From contig NC_068369.1 of NCBI RefSeq assembly GCF_020536995.1, forward strand, positions 25,325,040-25,389,039: a DNA stretch of 64,000 nt, read 5' to 3'. Shown here one piece after another: positions 10,627 to 20,895 of the stretch (position 1 is the stretch's first letter; the number at the start of each line of letters is the position of its first letter). The DNA comes from Dreissena polymorpha (taxonomy: Eukaryota; Mollusca; Bivalvia; Myida; Dreissenidae). Under the pieces are notes generated by a model. That model was not told the origin of the DNA. It made no database searches and saw nothing but the letters and a program-made list of their open reading frames with translations. The position numbers and the translations under genes were made by a program.

Positions 10627-11485
10627 GTAAAGTTTGTGTGTAAAACACAAAAGGGCTGATACGCATTTTTATAATATGAAAAAAGATTTTTTAAACGTGT
10701 GTTGTGTATTCAGATCAACTGGTAATAAATAGGTAGATTTAAGATTATAATGGTAATCTTAAAATTATAAATAAAAAATTATCTTACAGATGAATTGTGT
10801 CCGTAAAATTTCTGCAAAAAATAAATTTCGGCAAAGACCTTTTTTCATTTTTCTTACCTTTCAATTCTCGTATATATGAAAATATCTTTACCACGAAGCA
10901 AGGTATTCACGCTTTCGCGATTATGACACGTGTATTGTTGATTGTCATCACCCGCCGGCGGTAATGTACCTGTCAATTATGTTGTTAATTCATCAGTCTC
11001 CTTTATAACGATAATCCCTAAATTCTTGAGTAATTTAACCTGGAAATTTTTAATTGTCGATATGATCTTAGCCTTTGCTTCTTTTTATAAATATAAAGGA
11101 AAGTATGACATGAGACAAATGTTCCAATATCCAATAGTCTTGCTTTATGATAATATTGTCACTGAACAAAGATGTAAAAAAAAAATCATAAAATAAAAAT
11201 TATTACTTATCAGAATATGCCTGCAATAGACGTATATAAGGTCAGGTATAAGGCAAAAAACCGCTGAACGATGGTTATCAAACAATGCCGAACCTTATAT
11301 TCATATTATGAATTGATTTCATTTATATTACCATTTATAATATAACATTTTATTTTGATAGGGCGAGTCGTTATATATGTGGGGCGAGTCGTTATACATG
11401 TGGGGCGAGTCGTTATAAAAAGTGGGGCGAGTCGTTATGGGGCGAGTCGTTAAGGGGGCGAGTCGTTACATTACCGAATATTCTT

Positions 11486-13430
11486 AGCATTTATAATTTA
11501 CCCTTATAACACATATTTGTATTTTTCAAAGTTATAAACATATTTAAATCTTGTCATTGTTTTATTTTCAGTTAAAGGTCTAAAATGCAGAACAGCATGA
11601 TTGACCTACATTCGAGAGAACACTAAGCACCTCAAAATGGCGGACATTGTCGTGCATTTCTTTTCAACCATGTTTTATAACTCAAAACAGTGGTTAAATA
11701 TGAAAACTTAATGATTCCAAACTTTCACTATGAGAACAGCAGGAAGAGGAAATCGATGTCTGCTACAGCGCAAGAGTTCGAGTGAAAACTTCCGGCTAAA
11801 ATCGCACGTTTTCACATCCTGTTTCGAAACATTTTGGTCTGAACACAAGAAGGTCAAGTTACGACGAGATACGCAGCACAAAAACACTTTGAAAACACTC
11901 AACTAATTACCTCAAGTGAAGTTTGGTAGTCGAAATATCTTTTTATTAGAAATCTTGGTCCCAAACAAAATCAAAATATAAACAAATTCCGACCGGAAAC
12001 TTATTTTAGCGGAAATGAAAGACTTTCAGGATCTTCCGCTTCATTTTTCGCTATCACGTGACCAAGTTATTTTTTTAGCACACCAAAATTGCGAATTTTA
12101 AACGAAAATATTGTAGGTTACACGCTACTCTATTACAGTTACATAAAAAGACAACGTCGTCGAACCATTAATCGTGGTCGCGACTTAGTATTACAATTCC
12201 GTACAGAAGACAGCGCTTGCATATGGGATTTCATAGGCTGATTAAGACGGACACGGAAACGGCGTACGTCCGCCCCAAAATGTTTAAATAGTTCGCCTTG
12301 GATTTTCCCTCACGCAAACTTCTTTGCAATCAAAACACTGTGTTTTTTTTTGGTAGATTCGTGAAGTCAATTTACTGTCAGCTTACAGTAAGCTTATTTA
12401 TCATGTTCATGTCTAACGCTAAATTCCTCGCTTTGTTAAAATTACGAATCTCTGGTAGCTGAACATACAGTTGCAAATTGGGAAAAACTTCCAACTGTAC
12501 ATAAAACACAACCATCTTGTTCCTGAGACACGCAGCAAACATCAGACGTTTCTTTTTTACGTTTAAAAAATAATGTTACATGATTATCATATAAGTGTGA
12601 ATCAGTATGCAGGACCAGATGTTTACAAATGATAATTTACAACAATTTGTAAAATCCATCCTACTAAGTTGAATACTTACACGAAGTTAAACTAAATGCA
12701 TACATTTTCTTATAACTGCTTATAATAAGAACAGTTTAAATAAAACCATTACATTGTAAATGAATTGAAACGAATTTTTTCTGCATATCATCGGCGTATG
12801 AATCCTTGTAAAATTACGTAAAAACTAAACACAAACCCGGTCAGCGTTTAGGCTAATTAAACGTAAAACTTCGTTCTGCTTATAAAACGGCGAGATGCAG
12901 AAAGTGCTTTTTTATCTGCAAATAATTGAAGCAGAATTTGATATAAACATGACGCGCCATGACAATAAGAGAATCTGATGTAATAGCTACAACCCTATCT
13001 CAAAGGTTTGAGGCATAAGCGGAGGAAGTCAGTCCTCTGGGAGGAGGATTTGTTTATGTCCACCACCAGCAATATGCAGCTGACGAGTATGCACAGTTCC
13101 GTATGGTCAAACGCAGATATATTTCAGCATTGTCTTAACATACATGCCGGTTCTTCATACTAACAAGAGGCTATTCTCTTTTTACATAAGCTCGACAAGA
13201 TCTAACACAGCTGCAGTCCAGCCAATTGTGGGTGTTTATTTCAGTCATGCGTTTGACTGCTGCTGCTGTTGGTGCTGCTGCTTCTGCTTCCGATAGACTT
13301 CTGTGTTGTGCCGAGTTTGAGTTCTGTTTTATTCGGAAGAAACAACATGAAATTTAAAGGAATGTCTGAGTTGTGTAGCTCATCGCCAGTGATCGTCATA
13401 ACGAGGATAAAGACGTTGTATAAACACATG
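11486..13430. other. No gene; weak promoter-like features
   Basis: The stretch 11630-12330 is richer in CpG than its surroundings and holds AAAATGGCGGAC (YY1-like, 11635) and TCACGTGACC (E-box, 12054). It could be a distal promoter, for example for the minus-strand gene to the left, but no exon links it. At 13256-13285 there is a GCTGCTGCT-type run. Nothing else was recognised. Confidence 0.25.
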
Positions 13431-13434
13431 TTAA

Positions 13435-13923
13435 AGGGGCCTTTTCACAGATTTTGGCATGTATTGAAGCTTGTCATTCAATGCTTAATATAGATAAATG
13501 TAAACATTGGATCTAAAAAGCTCCAGTAAAAAACAAGAATAAAATTAAAGACAGAAAAAAGTAACCCTAAACTGGGCTCGAACCACTGACCCCTGGAATA
13601 AAAGTCTATCGCTTAACTACTCGGCCTTCCGTGTTCATACTTTGATTGTTGTATTTTATACTTTATATAAGCAAGCCTCGTAGTTTCATAAAATATTGCG
13701 ACAACAACAAAACTCTTCAAAATTATTAAATCGTTTCGCGTTGCAACGCATTATATTTTTCAGGTTTTTAAATCGTCAAAAAATGCATATAATGGATAAT
13801 GGTAAATGTTCAGTATTACAGTGTCCTCACACGTATCATAACTACAACGAACATTAAATTTTGCGAATCTGAAACAATTTTTTTCTTAATTTTGTCAATT
13901 TACCAAAACGTGAAAAGGCCCCT
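13435..13923 (-). mobile_element. TTAA-flanked MITE carrying a tRNA-like region, copy 1
   Basis: Ends AGGGGCCTTTTCACAG and (inverted) AGGGGCCTTTTCACGT are each directly flanked by TTAA (13431-13434 and 13924-13927), the hallmark target duplication of piggyBac-type transposition. On the minus strand, about 13645-13560, lies a tRNA-like stretch with A-box GGCCGAGTAGTTAAG and B-box GGTTCGAGCCC, resembling class II (Leu/Ser-type) tRNAs. No transposase is encoded. Copies 2 and 3 are at 33.5 and 41.0 kb. Confidence 0.85.
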
Positions 13924-13929
13924 TTAAAC

Positions 13930-14736
13930 TGAGAAGACGCTTGTATATTGTAGGACGAACACCGACGAAACGTAATATACATGTACAAGGAAATACCGAA
14001 TGGTCATCGAAATAAGGAATGATTTGAAGTGCCACTCGATATAACATTGTGTATCGGTGAACGGAACCGATATTTATTTGGTAAACTCCCGTCCAAGTAA
14101 ACGTTCACAATTATTCAAAGATACGCGCAATCGTTGTTTATCAAATTCTGTGACCACGTGTGTCAACCCGTGTGAGTTATAGAGTAGCGTAGGTGGAATG
14201 CATGTGTACCCTTACGACCAATTATGCTCAGGTTGATAACGTGCCTGGTGCTAGCAATTAGTTTGGGTGTTAGTACGATATAAGTTATCAAATCAGTATT
14301 TAATAGAAATTGATAACGGCGTTTCAGTTTCTACAATCATGAGTTGCGTAGAACGACTCCCTTTTAAATTTGATTTTAAGTTGAAGGCACAATTAAATAT
14401 AGCACGAAGTATTAGAATCATGAGCGTCAGAAAGTACGAAGTCACAATGATATGCTGTTTCCGCGTACGTAATGTCATCAGAACAGATGTGGTTTTCATA
14501 CATGATAAGTTGGATTTGGTCACGCACAGTGTCGCAATACGTGCTTGTATGAATCACCGTTTAATTATATAAATATTATTTGTAATAAATACAATTTGCT
14601 AAATGAGGTAACCAATCAATGGAAAGAAAAAAGTTGCAAAGTAATATTCAGTTTAGATAGAATCAACAGACGCGTTTTAATTAGAGGGACATTGTACTCT
14701 GTTTGATCTAGAGAGGCATATCGTGGAAACAAATAA
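13930..14736. other. No gene recognised
   Basis: The 101-residue plus-strand open frame at 14267-14572 and its antisense partner have no recognisable domain, no splice context and overlapping frames on both strands, so they are not called. Confidence 0.3.
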
Positions 14737-14970
14737 GACGCGTTCTGGAAAAACTGGTCTTAATGCATGTTCTTAAAGTGTTGTCTCAAATAAGCCTAGG
14801 CAGTCCGCACAGTGACGAAATTTCTGCTTTAACGAATTTTGTGTTTCTATTCTAATAAAAAAAATCCTGTCTAGGCGGAAAGTGTCGTCCGTGATTAGTC
14901 TGTGCAGTCGGGTAAATCTGGGATGAGACTTTATGCACAATAATTAAGCCATGTTATCACAGAACGCGGC
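14737..14970. mobile_element. Hairpin MITE (family A), diverged copy
   Basis: Family A has ends near GAGTCGCGTTCTGGAAAAAC and two internal hairpins built on GTCGTCCCAGATTAGCCTG and its complement, separated by a CTAAGAAGAGACTTCC spacer. This copy begins GACGCGTTCTGGAAAAACTG, ends CACAGAACGCGGC and has lost part of the first hairpin. Confidence 0.8.
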
Positions 14971-15814
14971 TAAAAGTGTTAATGCACGTGAGTTTAAGGG
15001 ACGTTCGTTAGAAGACTCTTGTCCTAATTTAGAAGACTCTTTTCCTAATTTTCGTCTTCGATGTTCCAAGCACGGATGTAATATTGAAATGTGAAATTAA
15101 TAATTCAGCCTGGCGAAGTTGTTCTTTTTTATTTCCTTTAATTACTGTACCGTTGAATCACACACATAAACACTTCGCAATGAAACATTAGGTCCGTTTA
15201 GCGTTCAACCTTATATTAACCCCAAAGCACCTGACAAACTTAATAACATTTGAGAGGTCCCAAGCAAACTAATTTATTTACAAACAATAGCCACTTGTCT
15301 AAGCCAACGATCAAACGCAAAACCGAGTAAAAGCTCTTCGAAAGTCTTTAAGAATTGCGATACGTATTTTGTATGAAATAAAATGATACATATCATTGTA
15401 ACCATTCTGGTAGCAACTAAAACTGACATGCTGTAAACATCAAAGCTATTATTTCATCGATACTTTATCATTCGATCAAACCAGGAGTTAAGCAGGGGGT
15501 CCCGATAATGGGTCATTTATTAAGAATCATTCATTCAGATTAGGATGAAACCCCCGACTGTTTACCGTTTCATACAGTTACGACAACACGCTTTTATTCA
15601 CAATATTAGTCACCCCTACGCCTGACTCACACGTTATTAAACACTATTGAGCCCTCTTTACTTTTAATTAAAAATCTTTGTACAAAACTCAGCATAAAAG
15701 GTAACATCCATACATTTTGTTCAATAGTGATACCCCGCAACAAAGAGGACGGGGAATATTGGATCCATGAGAACCTCTGTCCGTCTGCCATCATTCATAC
15801 GTTAATTAAGCTTA
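14971..15814. other. No gene recognised
   Basis: Bases 15017-15050 contain a short direct duplication (GAAGACTCTT..CCTAATTT). Otherwise unremarkable AT-rich spacer. Confidence 0.3.
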
Positions 15815-15961
15815 TTGGCTCATTGTCCACCTGAAATTGCCCACAAGTCAACCGGGGGTGACTAGAAGCCGACGCTAGTCACCTCGGGGTGTCTAGAATC
15901 GGCTTCATGTCACTCCAGGGTGACTTATGAGCCATTTCAGGTCGACAATGACCCAATGAGC
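15815..15961. repeat. Palindromic MITE-like repeat, about 147 bp
   Basis: Left arm TTGGCTCATTGTCCACCTGA.. is matched by an inverted right arm ..TTTCAGGTCGACAATGACCC with few differences. The centre repeats GGTGACTAGAAGCCGA-type words in both orientations. No coding capacity. Confidence 0.75.
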
Positions 15962-15984
15962 GTTCATTTGTGTTGCTTGTTATG

Positions 15985-16183
15985 TGAGCCGCGCTCTAGG
16001 AAAACGGAGCTGATTGTGCGTAAATGTCGTCCCAGATCAGAGTTTGCAGTCCGCACAAGCTAATCGGGACGACACCTTTCGCCTCGACTGGACATTTGTT
16101 TCGAAGTGACTTCTTTTACACGATACATTCCATAAAGTTGGAAAGAGTCCTCCCTGATTAGCCTGTGCGGACTAATATGCTCA
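15985..16183. mobile_element. Hairpin MITE (family A), 3' truncated
   Basis: Starts GAGCCGCGCTCTAGGAAAAC and retains GTGCGTAAATGTCGTCCCAG, the first hairpin and the beginning of the second (CTGATTAGCCTGTGCGGACT), then stops. Confidence 0.8.
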
Positions 16184-16405
16184 AATATGATGAAATATAG
16201 TTGATAAGAATAAATAAAGTAAAAAGTTCTTCTTTTGAAGCAATTGTTAATAGGTCTGTTTAAGAAATAACAATGTTTTCATAGACGTTTTTGTAAACGA
16301 GCCACGGATTGTATGCCTATGCGGCCAGCGTAGCTCAAACAAACCTGTTCTGGAGCTACACATAACGCGAGTCTCATAAGACAGTCTAGTTCATGACCAG
16401 ACTCT

Positions 16406-16698
16406 TTGTTGTTGTTTTGTTTTTTATCGAGTGCACCGGGATTGTCTCCCATATGGCCATCGCCCCCAGAAAGACGTGTTAGTTGGTTACGGGGGATAGT
16501 GCAAGATACAGGAGAAACCCCGTTCTAGAGGTGACCCTGGGTCTTTTAGTGCCCGGTGTATAGCACCTAGTACACTGCACCTCGGTTTAACGTCTCATGC
16601 GAAAGACGAGTTAGTAGGTTAGGTGCAGCGGGGGATCAAACCAGCGATCTCTGGATTGTGAAGCCAGTGTGTTACCACTAGACCACGGATCCGCTACC
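16406..16698 (-). mobile_element. tRNA-derived SINE with perfect 12-bp target duplication
   Basis: The duplication TGACCAGACTCT flanks the insert exactly at 16394-16405 and 16699-16710. On the minus strand it starts with a tRNA-like head (A-box TGGTCTAGTGGTAACAC, B-box GGTTTGATCCC, anticodon-loop-like TTCACAA suggesting a Val-type origin). A body of about 200 bp follows, then a tail of AAAAAACAAAACAACAACAA. The intact target duplication and box motifs suggest a fairly recent insertion. Confidence 0.88.
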
Positions 16699-16710
16699 TG
16701 ACCAGACTCT

Positions 16711-17660
16711 GTGGATGCCCAGGCTATCTGTTCTGCAGCCATGCTGGCCGCATATGGCGTAAGACCCATCATCGAATGAAGCGGGTCAAATATTCACCCT
16801 ACTGTTCAATGTATGTAATCAGTATCTGTAATCCAGAAACATCAGTAGATACCTGTCTGGTACCATCCGTTCGTCTTTTATATAAGGCAATTGGCAAATA
16901 GCCTCCATACTATAGGGCAAAACAAACTACACACTATTAAATATAAACGTTATTCACGCCAGGGTCATGCAAACCATCGGGAGTTTATGCCATCTGAAGG
17001 ATTTGTTAACCTCAAACCTAGCCCAGTTAAAATCAATTATACAACAAACACACGTACACCAACATTGTATATAGTCTGCGTTAACCGCTTTGCTACAGTA
17101 TTGCATTTAACAATTGGCGATGTAAACCTACAGAAAGGCGTCCGAATCTCAGAATGTGCATAATTTGTTATTTAAATAAAGAAAGCATATCGAATATCCG
17201 ATTAAATTTCAATGTATTTATTCAATTGCATAGGGACTATCCAGCACAATAGCAGAATGACAATTTTCAGAGGCACGATCAGATGGAATCCTGTCAAGTT
17301 GACACGATTTAAGAAATCAGCATCAACTAGGACAAAATCCAGATCATCGTATTGGTTTTCAGAAAAAGCCGAAATGCAATAAGCAAGCCGCCCGGTTGTA
17401 AAGCATGGAGCTATCTGCAAAAAGACTGGTGTTTTAAAATATAATACATTCGCAAATCTGCATTGATTTTAGTTCATCGATTTCTCTCCATAGGCTATAC
17501 AAAAAATATTCCACGGGCGCTTTAAAATGCTTCGTTCACTGGAAAACATTCAAAACCTGTTTAAAACTTCTGTAACGCCCCATATCTTGGGTGTTTGAAC
17601 ATGAGTACTAATTTATCATGTCTGGGGCAATAGCGGGTATATGCAATCAGAGTTCATAAT
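16711..17660. other. No gene recognised
   Basis: The open frames at 16891-17163 (plus) and 17202-17420 (minus) lack domains, splice sites and homology that I can recognise. This region precedes the candidate promoter of the MACPF gene. Confidence 0.3.
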
Positions 17661-17673
17661 CGGAAAGTGTGCC

Positions 17674-17680
17674 TATATAA
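17674..17680 (+). promoter_or_regulatory. TATA box, candidate promoter of the MACPF-ApeC gene
   Basis: TATATAA sits in a GC-richer context (GTGTGCCTATATAAGCCCGC), as expected for a focused metazoan core promoter, with initiation expected about 30 bases downstream (near 17705). It is the only such arrangement seen on the plus strand between the SINE and the first coding exon. The assignment to that gene is inference. Confidence 0.45.
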
Positions 17681-17704
17681 GCCCGCAACCTGCAATACCT
17701 CAGC

Positions 17705-17766
17705 GGAACATAGGGACCGGGTGACACAGGACGCGTCTGGGCAACTCTCGTCGATAACTTTTTAAG
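17705..17766 (+). other. Candidate untranslated first exon
   Basis: From the predicted start about 30 bases after the TATA box, GC-rich sequence runs to TTTAAG|GTATTT, a usable splice donor at 17767. The first coding exon at 20888 begins with an acceptor and needs an upstream exon, so a 3.1-kb 5' intron would connect the two. Not proven. Confidence 0.4.
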
Positions 17767-19105
17767 GTATTTATGGATTAATTATGGGTTAATATGTAAT
17801 TATATTGTTGTATTACATTATTATCTGATAAATTTGAGCGTTATTTTTTCTCTGTGATTTATACTGGTAAGAGTTATGAATGTTAATTAATGAATTAACA
17901 GTTTTGTGGGATATTATATCTTATATAACAAATATTTCGGTAATGTCTATATATAACAAATATTTCGGTAATGTCTACGGATTCCGTCTGCATTTCACTC
18001 ATGTGAGGTGTACATTCTGGATGAATGATAATATATATATATATTTTATATTTACAACAATTTCATTATAGATCCAGTTAATATGTTTGTATGATGTTAA
18101 ATAATATCGTAAATATATAACTTCTGCTGATTGGGTATGCCTTGAGATCATATACTCTTTTGTAATCGCATATAATATGTAAAAATAACTACAGCATATA
18201 TGTGCTGTACACATAAAGAATTTTTATTTTTCCGGTGAAATAATTGACCATGTATTCTTTGCTATATTTCCTTTACATATAAAGATAAACGTTAACTGCT
18301 TAAAAACCAAACGTTATTTCCGGCTTATCACAATACTTTAAAGGCACGTACCCTTTCGAATTATGCGTTTGTGCTTGTTCTTAGAGCTTAATAATGTTTT
18401 TAAAAATTTCGATAGCCGCAAAACCGCAATAATAATTGAAAGATAACCAATATTTTCACGTGAATACGCACGTCACATTTACGTCGCTTATTTACAAGCG
18501 AATGTTGTTGTTGCGAGTCCGCTGTACGCACTTGTTTGTTGCTTATTGGTATCACTCAGTGTATGAACTGTACTTTAGTCATGCCATGACAAGCGCACGG
18601 AATGGCCCCAACATCTTATTGTCTTTGATGGATTTTTAAGTTAAATAAAAATAAGCAAATACCCTGAACATCTTTTCAATATAAATTAAATTAAGTGAAA
18701 AATGTGCACTTTTTTGGATTACTTCATTCTCATACGGTAGATACATGCGTCAGTTTTAAAGACCCTTTTTAAGATACATTTAAAGCCTGTCTGCATTTGT
18801 TTCTAAGGGGCAGATAACGAACACTTGATTATCGACACAATGCCTTCCTTTAGAGTTGACCTATCTCTAGTACACTATAAAATACTAGACGTCTTATACT
18901 TCGCTACGTAATCAGTTCGCTTAGTGCAAAGATTGAGTCTTTAACATCACGTGATTAGCAAGTACTTTCTCTCGAGTTCATTATAAATTTGAGCTTCTAA
19001 CGGCCCAAATCATATTTAAAAATATTTTATGACGAAAGGTAAGCTCTCTTTTTCACATTCGTAATGTAAAAAAAAAGTTTGAAAACCGGACTTATTCCAT
19101 TTGCT
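17767..19105. other. Presumed 5' intron, mostly featureless
   Basis: AT-rich. At 17928-17975 a 28-bp unit (AACAAATATTTCGGTAATGT..) is duplicated in tandem. An (AT)n run lies near 18032. No exon was recognised. Confidence 0.35.
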
Positions 19106-19255
19106 TAAAGTGTCGTCAGATTCCCCTTGCCGTCCGCACAGGCTAATGAGGTTTTACGAAAATTCAGTCTAGTGGGATAGTGTTGTCCATTATTAGCCTG
19201 TTCAAAATGCAAAAGTTATTGTGGAACGACACTTTACGCACATGTAGTAGACTTT
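19106..19255. mobile_element. Hairpin MITE (family A) fragment
   Basis: Contains CTTAAAGTGTCGTCAGATTC, CCGTCCGCACAGGCTAATGA and ACGACACTTTACGCACATG. The left end and centre are eroded. Confidence 0.65.
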
Positions 19256-19324
19256 TTTCCCCAGAAACTACGCACAACCAGGGTCGTCTTACGAAAAGTG
19301 TGTTATTGGTATAGTGAACTTTAC

Positions 19325-19535
19325 CCCTTTCAGTGCGGGAACCGAATTTTGAAGGCCTTTGCAAACAGTTTGGATCCAGATGAGACGCCACAGAACGTGG
19401 CGTCTCATCTGGATCCAAACTGTTTTCTATTCTGATAGTATTCTTTGAAAAAAATCGAAGAAAATGCTAATTTTAGAAATTTAGCAGACGACATTTTAGC
19501 ATAAGACAAATTTCCCAGCATGCAAAGGGTTAAGT
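19325..19535. repeat. Hairpin-centred MITE (family C)
   Basis: A near-perfect hairpin (about 19365-19423) has the stem AAACAGTTTGGATCCAGATG / GAGACGCCAC and a loop of a few bases. The outer ends CCCTTTCAGTGCGGGAA and, inverted, CCCTTTGCATGCTGGGAA act as terminal repeats, the right one followed by TTAA-like sequence. The stem core CAGATGAGACGCC is shared with the MITE at 43.4 kb although the ends differ. Confidence 0.7.
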
Positions 19536-20100
19536 TGATTCATCTTGGCCTATCCAGGAAAAAGTCATTTTGAATTGATATAATACTTCTAACAAATGTA
19601 ACACATACAGTCACATGTTCTTTCTGTTGGGTTTTAGCTAAGCAAATTAAGGTTCTTACTTAAATAGTTGATTTAGCTCTTGATACGAAAGACGTGCGCT
19701 GACACATTTACGGAAACATTTTAGGACATTTTTTTTTCATTTTTGCACCCGTGGCTAGGTCGAATACACCTCTTGCACTCGCATTTTCGCATGTGCAAAC
19801 GCTGCAGAAATACTGAATGGAATTGTTTATGTGTCAAGAGCACTTCAGGAACGCTCTGACCTAAATTTTGCGGCGTTCTCGTTACAACTGTCTTCAGAAG
19901 CCTTTGATCCTGACCGAGCTAAGATAGACAAGAGAAGGTTATCAGTTTGTGACAAACTGTTATACAAACTCAAACGTGGCATACCTCCGTAGTTTGGAAA
20001 CTGGTTCAGCGCTCAGGAAGCCAGACGACCCGCTCTGGTTTGCTGTTGACTATTAATATTGTACGAGACAAACTATCAATTCTAATTTTTTTTATTCGCT
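19536..20100. other. No gene recognised
   Basis: Presumed intron. A few CpG-containing stretches (19780-19990) show no exon structure that I can support. Confidence 0.3.
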
Positions 20101-20348
20101 CTCTAAAAACGAGGTTTAATGCAAGTGCGTAAAGAATTAATGTTCGTAAAATGTCGCAGTCCACACAGGTTAATCAGAGACGACACTTTTATTGTATTTT
20201 TCGTTTAAAAGAAGTCTCTTCTTAGAAATAAAATCAGTTTTAGCGGAAAACGCCGTCACGAATTGGCCTGTGTTGATTGCACAGGCTAATCTGCTGATTT
20301 CACAGGCAAATCAAGCACATGCATTAAGCCCGTTTTCCCAGAAATAGT
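20101..20348. mobile_element. Hairpin MITE (family A), diverged copy
   Basis: Recognisable blocks: GTCCACACAGGTTAATCAGA, AAGTCTCTTCTTAGAAAT, GCACAGGCTAATCTG and ATGCATTAAGCCCGTTTTCC. Internally rearranged, with an extra CACAGGC block. Confidence 0.75.
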
Positions 20349-20740
20349 TTGAATTTCATCTACACGAGCTAATTTCACATGCAAATTTATAGGCAAGGCT
20401 TTGAATGGCCTTCTTAAAGCATGACATGTTATTCTCCGTTCAGATCCTGTTGACATATCTAGCTGTCAGAGAAATGTATATGATAGTACAGCGTTCTTTT
20501 CATCATTCAATTTGTGCAGTTTATTTTCACATTTATTATCAAAAACATAACTATACACTAAATATTTTATTTTTATTAAAATGCACGTTACTTCGTTTTT
20601 AAATGGACAATTGGCTATTCAAAATTCGCTTAGGCAATATGAATTTTTAAATTTCTTTATTATTAACAACCGTTTTAAATACATTACACAAACAACTCTA
20701 TATGAAAATCGCTTACATGGTATTTTACTATTTTTCATGT

Positions 20741-20855
20741 AAAGTCTCTTCTTAGCGAAAATCCTGTTTAGGCGGAAAGATAAGCTGTGCTGACTACACA
20801 GGTTTATCTCGGACGACACTTTCAGGACATGCAGAAAGTCCCGTGTTTATTTTAA
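20741..20855. mobile_element. Hairpin MITE (family A), right half
   Basis: AAGTCTCTTCTTAGCGAAAA, AGGCGGAAAG, CTACACAGGTTTATCTCGGA and CGACACTTTCAGGACATGCA remain. It ends about 30 bases before the acceptor of the first coding exon at 20888. Confidence 0.75.
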
Positions 20856-20895
20856 GAAAGAGGCTTATATGATTATTTTCTTTCCAGTGCTCAAC

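Larger units (their letters stand above)
9312..11485. mobile_element. 2.2-kb element with long repeat-built terminal inverted repeats
   Basis: The outermost 13 bases AAGAATATTCGGT (9312-9324) are exactly inverted at 11473-11485. Inside them lie subterminal arrays in opposite orientation: seven copies of TAACGACTCGCCCCA-type units at 9327-9460 and six at 11361-11470. The order and spacer sequences match (CCCCC then CCCCAT, then CACTTTTTA, then CACATGTA, then CACATA), so the two ends are true inverted copies of about 125-150 bp. The left end has one extra unit. No target duplication was identified. The interior is AT-rich, with one possible zinc-finger exon on the minus strand (10187-10295). 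The long TIRs and that zinc finger would fit a Mutator-like DNA transposon, but the family is not established. Confidence 0.8.

Noticed and set aside
11630-12330. CpG-richer block with YY1-like and E-box motifs as a definite promoter
   Set aside because: No exon or donor connects it to any gene. It is kept only as a weak remark.
13560-13645. Functional tRNA gene on the minus strand
   Set aside because: The acceptor stem does not pair, and the same region recurs inside a TTAA-flanked MITE at two other places.
14267-14572. 101-residue plus-strand frame
   Set aside because: The antisense strand is open too, and there is no domain, signal peptide or splice context.
16600-16698. Functional tRNA-Val gene
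   Set aside because: It is the head of a SINE flanked by a 12-bp target duplication, and a tRNA 3' acceptor strand is lacking.
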